Of a DNA stretch of 64,000 nt, positions 8,255 through 16,035 are shown piece after piece. The position numbers and the translations under genes are program-made. How positions within the stretch are numbered: the first letter of the stretch is position 1; each line of letters starts with the position of its first letter. The stretch spans positions 248,001 through 312,000 of the forward strand of contig JAKPDK010000042.1 of assembly GCA_029552745.1 (NCBI GenBank). Direction: 5' to 3'. This DNA comes from Candidatus Hydrogenedentota bacterium (GTDB taxonomy: Bacteria; Hydrogenedentota; Hydrogenedentia; Hydrogenedentales; SLHB01). Below the pieces are notes generated by a model. That model searched no databases. It saw only the letters and a program-made list of their open reading frames with translations, and was not told the origin of the DNA.

Positions 8255-10243
8255 ATGTTTCTAGGCGTTCTAGTAATTGTCTCTGCGTTTTCAAGAGGCG
8301 CTGTGGAAACTGCTTCTGTTTTGATTGACGTTTCCCAGAAAGAAGCCACACCCGTGCCCCGCACCTTTTTGGGTCAATTCGCCGAACACATTGGTTGTAA
8401 TGTTTACAACGGGCAGTTGGCACAAATTCTCCGGAACCCCGGGTTTGAAGGGTGGGAATACTTTGAAGATGAGGCACCACGGGCTCGCCGAGAATATGGA
8501 CTACCGGATGTAGACCAAGGGCGAACAAAGGGCTTGGCATGTTATTGGCTTCCGGAAGGCGATGCGACCTATGCGCTGGATCCGACAGCGTTCAATTCCA
8601 AATACGCACAGAGGATAGAAATCGCGTCTTCCGCGGGGATAAAGACCCCGCTGATGCTTCCTGCCCATCGTGCGAATACGTACTATCTGTCGTTTTATGC
8701 GCGGTCCGACCGTTCACGAACAGGGCAAGTGGAATTGCGCCGAGCGGATGGTTCTGTCGCCGCACTCTCAATGTTGACGATCGAAGGGGATGCTTGGAAA
8801 CGATATGACACCACGCTGACCTTGCGGAGTGCGTGTCAACGGGGCGAACTCTTTCACTTGGCAATTCTGTTCGAAAATCCCGGTACGGTTTGGCTTGATC
8901 AGATGAGTTTATTGCCTGCCGATCACCAGAACGGATTCGACCCAGATTTGGTAGGCATGTTGCGGGATTTGCATGTGTCTCTCCTTCGTTTTCCGGGTGG
9001 CAATTTTACTTCGGGTTACCATTGGAGGGATGGCATTGGACCGGCGGAAAAGCGCGTCAGCATGGTCAATCCTGCCTGGGGAGGCATCGAGACCAATCAG
9101 TTCGGCACGATGGAATGGCTGGATTTTGCCCGGGCTATTGGAGCCGAGCCGCTCATCTGTGTAAATTGCGGTAATGGGACAGCGGATGAAGCGGCGGACT
9201 GGGTACGGTTTTGTAACGACCCGCCCCATACGGAGATGGGGAAGCTACGCGGCGACAACGGACACCCGGAACCTTACGGCGTGCGGTATTGGGAGGTGGG
9301 AAACGAACTCTGGGGATTTTGGCAGATTGGCCATTGCACGCCGGAAGAATATGCCAAGCGATATGACGCCTTTGCCAAAGCAATGCGCACCGCAGACCCA
9401 AATGTGCTGCTGATCGCTAACGGCGGCGATGGCGATTGGAACGAACGTTTCTTGCGCACGGTACACGAACCCGTGCGTAGTTTGTCTATCCACCGGTTGG
9501 TTGGGCAGGAGGTGCCCCGAAATGCCGACCCGACACACGTTTTCATGGCATTGGCGGCATATGGCAGCGTGTTTGACGACGAGCTCGAGACCATGCGTAA
9601 CACGGCGGCAGCGTGTGGCATGCCGGACATGAAGTTTGCCGTGACAGAACTGATGAGTCTAGCTTATTTAGCCAATAAACCGCCCACGTGTTCCACGATG
9701 GCAGAAGTGGCATTTTTTGCGGGAATGATGAATTCCTGTATTCGAAACCGCAACTTCGTCGAATTGATCACGCGCACGGCGGTTGTAAATCACGGCGGCG
9801 GAAGAGCAAAAATCCGCGAAATTGTGTTCCCGGAACCGGTCCATTATCTCAGTCAGATCTATGGCACAATGAGCGGCAAGTATCCGGTAATGTGTGAAAC
9901 GGAATCGCCGCGTTATGGGGTGATGGTACATGGCTTACCGTTTGTGAAAGATGTCCCGGTGCTGGAAACCCTGGCGCTTGTTAATGATGAGGTAACCGAA
10001 TTGACACTGCTGGTGCTCAACGCCGTGCCGGGGCGCCCAGTCGACGCCCAGGTGAGGTTCAAAAACTTCAGACCGGCGTTGACCGTTCGCCAGCAGCAGA
10101 TTCATGCCGCCCCGGTAGAATTCAACACATGGGGAGAGCCGGACCGGGTAGCCTTACAATCGTCTGATTTGCCAATGCCGCAAGATGAAGTCTTCCATTT
10201 CCCGGGAGGTTCCTTCACCGCGTTGACGTTCCGCCGACAATAA
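8255..10243 (+). CDS. Secreted alpha-L-arabinofuranosidase, GH51-like
   Basis: Likely cleaves terminal L-arabinofuranose from plant polysaccharides outside the cytoplasm. The ORF is open from 8009 only because it overlaps the lipoprotein gene; the ATG at 8255 gives 662 residues with a hydrophobic signal segment (FLGVLVIVSAF). Family features include FLGQFAEHIG and LRNPGFEGWE near the N-terminus, a carbohydrate-binding-like jelly-roll stretch, and LLRFPGGNF opening the TIM barrel. The predicted acid/base glutamate lies in EVGNELWG and the nucleophile glutamate in FAVTELMS. A beta-sandwich C-terminus ends in FPGGSFTALTFRR. The downstream sugar pathway is represented by araD nearby on the other strand. 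The Shine-Dalgarno site is weak (AGG), so translational coupling with the lipoprotein is plausible. Confidence 0.88.
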   Translation: MFLGVLVIVSAFSRGAVETASVLIDVSQKEATPVPRTFLGQFAEHIGCNVYNGQLAQILRNPGFEGWEYFEDEAPRARREYGLPDVDQGRTKGLACYWLPEGDATYALDPTAFNSKYAQRIEIASSAGIKTPLMLPAHRANTYYLSFYARSDRSRTGQVELRRADGSVAALSMLTIEGDAWKRYDTTLTLRSACQRGELFHLAILFENPGTVWLDQMSLLPADHQNGFDPDLVGMLRDLHVSLLRFPGGNFTSGYHWRDGIGPAEKRVSMVNPAWGGIETNQFGTMEWLDFARAIGAEPLICVNCGNGTADEAADWVRFCNDPPHTEMGKLRGDNGHPEPYGVRYWEVGNELWGFWQIGHCTPEEYAKRYDAFAKAMRTADPNVLLIANGGDGDWNERFLRTVHEPVRSLSIHRLVGQEVPRNADPTHVFMALAAYGSVFDDELETMRNTAAACGMPDMKFAVTELMSLAYLANKPPTCSTMAEVAFFAGMMNSCIRNRNFVELITRTAVVNHGGGRAKIREIVFPEPVHYLSQIYGTMSGKYPVMCETESPRYGVMVHGLPFVKDVPVLETLALVNDEVTELTLLVLNAVPGRPVDAQVRFKNFRPALTVRQQQIHAAPVEFNTWGEPDRVALQSSDLPMPQDEVFHFPGGSFTALTFRRQ

Positions 10244-10292
10244 GACACCCGAACGACGGAATCATCCTGAAACCCGTTTTGTACCCTTCTTG

Positions 10293-12623
10293 TTATTGAG
10301 CCGGCAGCGCATTACACCAGGCGACCACTTCGTTTAAGTATTCTCGCGCGGTCTCATGAGAGGGAATCGCGTCATTGAACAAGTACAAAATGTGTCGTTC
10401 GGTAGGGATATGAGCATATGGGATCATCTGCTCGGCGGCACGGCGCACCAACTGGTTAGCTCGTTCCAGAGCACGTTGACAGTGTTCAAACGCACTTCGG
10501 GCTTCTGCATCCTTATGTTCTTTGACTGCCAGCAAAGCACGGTCAAAAGCAGCTTTGGCTTCCGAAGCAGCGCTGAGCTCATCCAAAACGGTGATAAAAT
10601 TCTCCGTCTTGTAAATCACGTAATCCAGTTCCTCCCGCGATCCCTCGTAAACGAAGTCCCGCGACTGTACCAACAGATCAAGAGCTTTCCGACATTGGCT
10701 AGCGCGTTCCGCCCAAAACTCCCGTTCTTGTTCGGCGTCATCAATTGCTTTTTGCAGTTCGGTTGGATCGAGATCGAGACGGGTTGCCTTACAATCCACG
10801 GTTCTCAATTTCACACTCATCCGATTTCCATGGTGATATGTTCCCAAAATCCCGTGCCGACCATGCCAACCGAGGGCTTTTTCGTTCTCCTCGAGAAGCA
10901 AAAAGGCTTTCACTAGCGGCTCTTCTGCCTTAGTACCGTATAATCTGGCTACATATCGCTTGTAAAAGGATTGAGGTCGAATCTCGGGATTCCATGCCCC
11001 CTCCGCGATATATTGGGCGCTCTGTTCAGCACCTCGGGCTTTGTTTAATTGTCCTAACACACCCGTAATCCCATAGCGGGAAGTTGCGGAGATCGTTTCT
11101 TCTTGGTCGTACATCATGGTGTTGAGTTGGATATTCAACTCATTGCCATCATCCGTGATTCTTGGCCAAACGATAAGTTCGCGCCCTTGAATACCATCAA
11201 AGTCGCTCATTGCTGTTTCCCCGTCCCAATTCACCATGTTCATTAGCCAGATATCTTTGGGTAACACCGCATCGAGCGCACGGAGCTGTCCACCGCGGAA
11301 AATGAGCTCTGCGCCCAATTTTGCTTCTGGGTATTTTGCTTTAATTCTCCGCATGAGCCGGTCTGCTGCGGCTACATCGGCCACATCTGTATCAATGGCT
11401 TCCTTAGGCTTCTGAGGTAGTAAGGCGCGTATATGGGCACAGTCCCGTATGAAATCTTGTGTTCGAGGGTCATCTGCGGCAATGTGCGCCTCGGAACCTG
11501 TGCACACCCAGTATCGGTCGGCATCGGGGTAGCTCTCAATCATACTCTGTACCGCCGCCTCGTAAATATCTAGGACCGCAGGATCACCATGAGGAAGCGC
11601 TACGCCACAATAGAACGGCCCAAAACCTAATTTCTTCTCCACAGGACGAGAGATTAAGTTCGGCGGAACATACGTCATTTCACCCACCGCGAGCCAGACT
11701 TGAATTTTGCGGGAATGAGCGTAGCGGAGGAGCTCGCGGAGAAATTCGCGCGCCGTGGCGAATGCCTGTTCTGGGGTCTCCACCGCGGCGAATTCGGGAG
11801 GTCCCAAATACCCGTTCTCGGGGAAACATTCTCTGCCGATCTGAACACTTGCAGCGGTACCGCTGTTCCACGCCCAGGCGCAGTATCCGGATTTTTTGGG
11901 ATAGAGGATCTCTGTTTTCTTTCCCGCGTAAGAGAATTCCGCCCAAGGAGCTCCCATACCCCAATAAAACTGAAGCACGTTCATCTTGAGTTTCGCTAAT
12001 TGGTCAATTTCCTGCCGGAAATCCGCCAAACCCATATACCACCGGATGCCGTGGCAACAGTGCATTCCGCGGTATTTGAGGGCGGGCTCGCGGCGAATAT
12101 CGAGACTGGGAAGAGGTAAATCAGGTCTTTGTTGGGGAATGATGTCATTTGTGAGCTGGAATACAATGCCGAGGTGTTCCAAGAAATCATAGGCAGCGTA
12201 CATAATACCGGGCTCGTCATTTCCTGCAATGAAAACAGCGGGTCTACCCTCCCACGTTGCGGTTTTCAACACAAAACCGTCCGGTTTCAGCCCCACAAGG
12301 TCCACAAGTTTCTTTTGTTGCGCGGTGGCTATAAAGGGATGGGTATGTGGATCTCCTACAATAAGAAGAGGCTTGTCTTGTGGGAGAGCGTCGGGTGTGA
12401 CAACGGGTAATTCCGCGCCGGAGAGCAATTTTATGTATCGCTGGATTTCACTGGCAACCCATCGCTGAAATTCTGTAGCGGTAGATCCAATGACGATGAC
12501 TGATTCCGATTTTCCTTGTTGGGTAAGGTAATGTCCCTGATTTTGAATGGGGTTGGTTGCACCCGCGCAGGCACTGACAAGGCATACCGGTAGGTAACTC
12601 CAACTTATTTTTCCGTGTCTCAT
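10293..12623 (-). CDS. Lipoprotein with GH67N-like domain and glycosidase-type barrel
   Basis: Probably a lipid-anchored carbohydrate-active protein. The 776-residue product has a lipobox-like VSAC within the first 21 residues. Residues of about 40-165 resemble the zincin-like N-terminal domain found before GH67 alpha-glucuronidase and GH20 catalytic barrels (SEIQRYIKLLSGAELPVV, YAAYDFLEHLG). A TIM-barrel-like part follows (REPALKYRGMHC, LAKLKMNVLQFYWG). The last 170 residues are strongly helical and rich in Glu/Lys/Ala. I cannot assign catalytic residues with confidence, so substrate and activity stay open. The start ATG is preceded by GGGAGG at about 6 nt. It is convergent with the GH51 gene. 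Confidence 0.7.
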   Translation of the reverse strand: MRHGKISWSYLPVCLVSACAGATNPIQNQGHYLTQQGKSESVIVIGSTATEFQRWVASEIQRYIKLLSGAELPVVTPDALPQDKPLLIVGDPHTHPFIATAQQKKLVDLVGLKPDGFVLKTATWEGRPAVFIAGNDEPGIMYAAYDFLEHLGIVFQLTNDIIPQQRPDLPLPSLDIRREPALKYRGMHCCHGIRWYMGLADFRQEIDQLAKLKMNVLQFYWGMGAPWAEFSYAGKKTEILYPKKSGYCAWAWNSGTAASVQIGRECFPENGYLGPPEFAAVETPEQAFATAREFLRELLRYAHSRKIQVWLAVGEMTYVPPNLISRPVEKKLGFGPFYCGVALPHGDPAVLDIYEAAVQSMIESYPDADRYWVCTGSEAHIAADDPRTQDFIRDCAHIRALLPQKPKEAIDTDVADVAAADRLMRRIKAKYPEAKLGAELIFRGGQLRALDAVLPKDIWLMNMVNWDGETAMSDFDGIQGRELIVWPRITDDGNELNIQLNTMMYDQEETISATSRYGITGVLGQLNKARGAEQSAQYIAEGAWNPEIRPQSFYKRYVARLYGTKAEEPLVKAFLLLEENEKALGWHGRHGILGTYHHGNRMSVKLRTVDCKATRLDLDPTELQKAIDDAEQEREFWAERASQCRKALDLLVQSRDFVYEGSREELDYVIYKTENFITVLDELSAASEAKAAFDRALLAVKEHKDAEARSAFEHCQRALERANQLVRRAAEQMIPYAHIPTERHILYLFNDAIPSHETAREYLNEVVAWCNALPAQ

Positions 12624-12873
12624 TTCTCGCCTCCCGTTTGGGATTGCCTTTGTACTCTTTTCGCAACTATCTAGGAAAGGTGGCGTACGTGAACTATGGT
12701 CTTACAAATCTTTTCTTTTGGTGATAGGTCAGTAGCAATTTTATGCATCGCTCGATACAAGCATCGTGATTCAGTCGGTCGGGCTTTGTCAAACCTGTTT
12801 GCTTATTGCCATATGACCAGCAGGCAGACTGTGGGGACAGGGGGCACGAATTTGGGGATAAAATAGACGGAGG
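12624..12873. other. Short intergenic region with a partial duplicate of the neighbouring gene
   Basis: This 250-nt gap lies between dinB and the GH67N-like gene on the same strand. It contains a 23-nt stretch at 12734 matching 12424 inside the neighbouring gene at 21 positions. I see no convincing promoter, terminator or gene. Confidence 0.5.
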
Positions 12874-14076
12874 TCAGCGTGACAAGGAAGGCGTCGCCAG
12901 ACATACCCGACGTCCTAATCCGATGGAGGACGCCATACGTATCAATTCGAACCCATGGCGCTTGCGGATTTGATCGACTTTTTCCAATACGCGGTTCCAT
13001 TTTTCCGAACGTTCTTTTCCAAAAAGGCTCATCTGGGGTGAGTAATAGCGCAACGAACTTAATGAAACACCCACCAATCGGACACGTACTCGGCGTTTTT
13101 GGGCTTTGGGGAGTAACCCTTGCAAGACATGGATGATGTCGCTGTCTATACAAGTGGGTTCTGTACACGTATGGGCGAATGTGACGGTCTGGAAGTCCGC
13201 ATAGCGTACTTTTAACGAAATGCAGCGGGCTTCCATGCGTTGTTCGCGCAAAGCATACCCGGCTCTCTCTGCCAGATAGATGAGGGTTTGTTCTATCCGA
13301 TGCCAATCCAAGAGATCCTGTTCAAAGGTGGTTTCACGGCTGATTGACTTTGGGATACTGAACGGGGTGACTTCCGACGAGGATTCGCCGCGCGCGGCGC
13401 GTTGCAGCAGATACCCGTTGACCCCGAAGGTATAGAGCATCAGTTCGGAGGGGAGATCGGCAAGAGCGCCGATTGTCATTATGCCGAGCGATTCCAATAT
13501 TTCACAAGTTCGTGGCCCGATGCCCGGTAACTTGTGCACCGGTAAGGGGCGCAAAAACGCCGACTCTTTCCCGTTTTCAATAGAGCGATAGCCATCCGGT
13601 TTGGCTTCGTTCGTTGCTATTTTCGCCACCAATTTATTGGACGCAATCCCAACGGTACAAGGGAGATGGAGTTCCTTTCGGATGGTGTCTTTGATGTGGT
13701 GCGCGATGGCGTTTTCACCGCCGAATAATCGCAGCGACCCTGTGATGTCTACGTAAGACTCGTCGATGGAAGCAAATTCGATGCAGGGCGAAACGGATTC
13801 CAGAATTGTGTACACTCTTTCGGAAGCATTCCGATAATGTTCAAAATTGCCCCGCATAAATAACGCATGGGGACACCGGCGTTTGGCTTCGGCAAGAGAC
13901 ATGCCGGAGTGGATACCGTATGTCCGTGCCTCATAGGAAGCCGTGCACACAACGCCCCGTGTGTCAGAATGGTCTCCGCCGATGATCAAGGGTTTCCCTT
14001 GCAACAAGGGGTTGCGTGCTTGCTCCACGGAAGCAAAAAAGGCATCCATGTCAATATGTAAAATTCTTCGCGTCAT
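12874..14076 (-). CDS. dinB: DNA polymerase IV (Y-family translesion polymerase)
   Basis: Error-prone polymerase that copies past damaged bases. The 400-residue product has all Y-family hallmarks: IDMDAFFASVE (first catalytic aspartate), SYEARTYGI, SIDESYVDIT (second catalytic carboxylates), the HhH motif LPGIGPRTCEIL, and a little-finger domain. Near the C-terminus SPQMSLFG matches the beta-clamp-binding consensus (QxSLF). The ATG is fixed by the invariant N-terminus, yet no Shine-Dalgarno site precedes it. The start codon directly abuts a 21-bp operator-like palindrome that recurs at the helicase gene promoter. It is probably damage-inducible. Confidence 0.95.
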   Translation of the reverse strand: MTRRILHIDMDAFFASVEQARNPLLQGKPLIIGGDHSDTRGVVCTASYEARTYGIHSGMSLAEAKRRCPHALFMRGNFEHYRNASERVYTILESVSPCIEFASIDESYVDITGSLRLFGGENAIAHHIKDTIRKELHLPCTVGIASNKLVAKIATNEAKPDGYRSIENGKESAFLRPLPVHKLPGIGPRTCEILESLGIMTIGALADLPSELMLYTFGVNGYLLQRAARGESSSEVTPFSIPKSISRETTFEQDLLDWHRIEQTLIYLAERAGYALREQRMEARCISLKVRYADFQTVTFAHTCTEPTCIDSDIIHVLQGLLPKAQKRRVRVRLVGVSLSSLRYYSPQMSLFGKERSEKWNRVLEKVDQIRKRHGFELIRMASSIGLGRRVCLATPSLSR

Positions 14077-14097
14077 ATACTGAATATCTTTTCAGAT
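14077..14097. promoter_or_regulatory. Operator-like palindrome at dinB
   Basis: ATACTGAATATCTTTTCAGAT has CTGAA and TTCAG arms and matches the site at 50806-50826 at 19 of 21 positions. It covers the predicted transcription start of dinB and ends at the start codon, so a bound repressor would block transcription. LexA is the obvious candidate, but no regulator is encoded in the window. Confidence 0.7.
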
Positions 14098-14099
14098 AT

Positions 14100-14129
14100 A
14101 AAGTAACCCAGAAAGAACTATTTTGTCAA
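14100..14129 (-). promoter_or_regulatory. Probable dinB promoter
   Basis: TTGACA (perfect -35) and TACTTT are separated by 18 nt on the minus strand. Initiation near 14093 gives a leader of roughly 17 nt lacking a ribosome binding site. Confidence 0.5.
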
Positions 14130-14175
14130 GGAGGTGTATTCGTCCCGTACCTTTGGTGATTTTTGTTATGTTGGT

Positions 14176-14222
14176 GAATTGAAGAGAGGATTTTCCAAAA
14201 AGGTTATTGAGAGGAAGGCACC
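14176..14222 (+). repeat. R3 repeat, copy 2
   Basis: GAATTGAAGAGAGGATTTTCC...AAGGCACC matches the minus strand of 4289-4335 at 38 of 47 positions. It lies about 115 nt before repeat element B and points toward it. Confidence 0.6.
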
Positions 14223-14335
14223 GACGCGTAGCGTCATAGGTAAGTTTGATCTATCTATGCCCCCCTTAGTCCCCCGCACGCGGGGGGATGGCATATCCTT
14301 CCCTCCGATTCCCAAACGGGACATTTTAGTCCCCC

Positions 14336-14492
14336 GTTGTCATTGCGAGGAGTGCCTTCAGGCACGACGTGGCAATCCCCTGGAGTGTCAGGAAGAACCT
14401 CAAGGACGGGAGAGGGCGCACAGCGGTGCACCCCCACAGGGGCACGGGGGATTGCTTCCTCGCTTCGAAGACTCGCTCCTCGCAGTGACAAC
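14336..14492. repeat. Paired inverted dispersed repeat, element B
   Basis: It begins GTTGTCATTGCGAGGAG and ends CTCCTCGCAGTGACAAC, 157 bp. The left half contains the mini-hairpin GTGCCTTCAGGCAC; the right half contains CTTCGAAG. Confidence 0.8.
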
Positions 14493-14756
14493 CGGTAAGA
14501 ATCAAAGTTGGCGTTTCGTGTCTCGTGGGCGGGTATAGATGGACGAGCGGAATAGACAAGGTGTGAAGTCTGTAGTTGTTATCTTGGTTCAGAAGTTTCA
14601 AGGCAGGAGTCGTTTTCGATGTCCTCACTGGAATGGACAAAGCGTGATACTTCTACTCCCCTCTGTGGAATTGTCCGCAGGGGATTGTGTAGGCTTCTAC
14701 GCGCAGTGGTAAACCGTATCACTGTTATTGCGGATTCAAGGTATGTAAGGTACGTT

Positions 14757-16034
14757 GTGACAAAGAGAAAACAGAAGTCTTGGAAGGCGTTCTCGGCCCG
14801 GTCTAATGCCGGTGTAATTTTTATAATTGGACTGTTAGGATTAGCGGTTTCGGCTGAAGCTCAATCCTTTGTTCGACATCCGCGTTGGATAACCGTGGGA
14901 CCAAATCCCTGCGCTGTGGTTGCGCCGGACTTGAACGGGGATGGCATCCCTGATCTGGTCACCGCCGATCGCGGGGAGATGAGGGGACCTACGGAAGAGA
15001 AACCTGCGAACGACGAACTTTCTATTCGGCTCGGGCAAAAAGATTTGTCCTTCGTGCCTCAGCCGCCGCTGCGTGCGGGTTTTGCGCCGTGGTCTATTGC
15101 GGTTGCCAATATGGACAACCGTAAGGCGCTGGATTTGGTTGTCGTCAATTTTCATGCTCAAAGTCGTCAGCTTTCTTTATTTCTTAACTTGGGAGACAAT
15201 CTTTTCGAAGCCGTTCATTTTGACGTGCCCCAGGCGTTGCTAACATATCATCGCATGCGGGATGCCGATGACAAACCTGTTTTTGCGATGCCGGGTCTTA
15301 CTTCAGCAGCGGTGGGCGATTTTGATGGTGACGGATATCGGGATGTAGTGGCGACGGGCTGGTCGAGCGATGTGTTGGTTTACTTTCCTGGGGAGGCGAC
15401 GCGTTATTTGGGCGCACCCCAAGTAATTCCGGCACCCGGCGCTCCCTACGATATTCAGGCAGCCGACCTTGACGGTGACGGAAAAATAGAATGGGTGACA
15501 ACGCACTACGCCACTCATGAGATCGTGGTATGGAAAACAATGGGCAAGGGGGAGTATAACGAGCACACGCGGTTCTTGAGCCGTGGCAAATTACCGCATC
15601 GCATTCGTGTCGCAGATATCAACGGCGATGGCATGAAAGACTTATTGGTCAGTCATGTGCACGCTGATGACTCGATCGTCATCTTTTATGGCGACAAGAG
15701 ATTGTCGTTTTCTGTGACCCAAGAACTGCTTTTAGGCGCGGACCGTCGACGTGTCGAACACCAGATTCGAGATGTGGTGGTGCATGATTTCACGGGTAAC
15801 GGTAAGCAGGATATTGCGGTTGCGTGTGCAGCTTCTCGTCAAGTGCTTGTTTTCGTAAATTCGTCGGCGGATTCCACCGTGCCACAGGAGTTTTCGGAAG
15901 AACGGTATACATTTACACAGCCTCAGGGGGAACCGAGGGCGTTGTGCGCAGCCGACTTCAATGTCGATGGGAAACCTGACCTTGCTGTTGCGCTGTGGCA
16001 AGCCAATGCCGTGGCTCTTCTGTTAAAAAAATGA
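14757..16034 (+). CDS. Secreted FG-GAP/VCBS repeat protein
   Basis: Probably an exported beta-propeller protein of unknown ligand. The ORF is open from 14619, but GTG at 14757 has TAAGG upstream and yields a clean signal peptide (VIFIIGLLGLAVSAEA), giving 425 residues. The mature part carries five or more repeats with calcium-binding-type loops: DLNGDGIPD, DFDGDGYRD, DLDGDGKIE, DINGDGMKD, DFTGNGKQD and DFNVDGKPD, each followed by a short hydrophobic strand. Such repeats form seven-bladed propellers related to the integrin alpha N-terminus. No catalytic domain is attached. It ends 1 nt from the convergent tgpA-like gene. The start codon is less certain than the family. Confidence 0.8.
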   Translation: MTKRKQKSWKAFSARSNAGVIFIIGLLGLAVSAEAQSFVRHPRWITVGPNPCAVVAPDLNGDGIPDLVTADRGEMRGPTEEKPANDELSIRLGQKDLSFVPQPPLRAGFAPWSIAVANMDNRKALDLVVVNFHAQSRQLSLFLNLGDNLFEAVHFDVPQALLTYHRMRDADDKPVFAMPGLTSAAVGDFDGDGYRDVVATGWSSDVLVYFPGEATRYLGAPQVIPAPGAPYDIQAADLDGDGKIEWVTTHYATHEIVVWKTMGKGEYNEHTRFLSRGKLPHRIRVADINGDGMKDLLVSHVHADDSIVIFYGDKRLSFSVTQELLLGADRRRVEHQIRDVVVHDFTGNGKQDIAVACAASRQVLVFVNSSADSTVPQEFSEERYTFTQPQGEPRALCAADFNVDGKPDLAVALWQANAVALLLKK

Positions 16035-16035
16035 C

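Larger units (their letters stand above)
14098..14756. other. Intergenic region with R3 and paired repeat element B
   Basis: Besides the dinB promoter this region holds R3 copy 2 (14176-14222), element B (14336-14492) and the leader of the FG-GAP gene. The ORFs at 14134, 14255 and 14326 run through the repeats and show no family resemblance. Confidence 0.65.
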
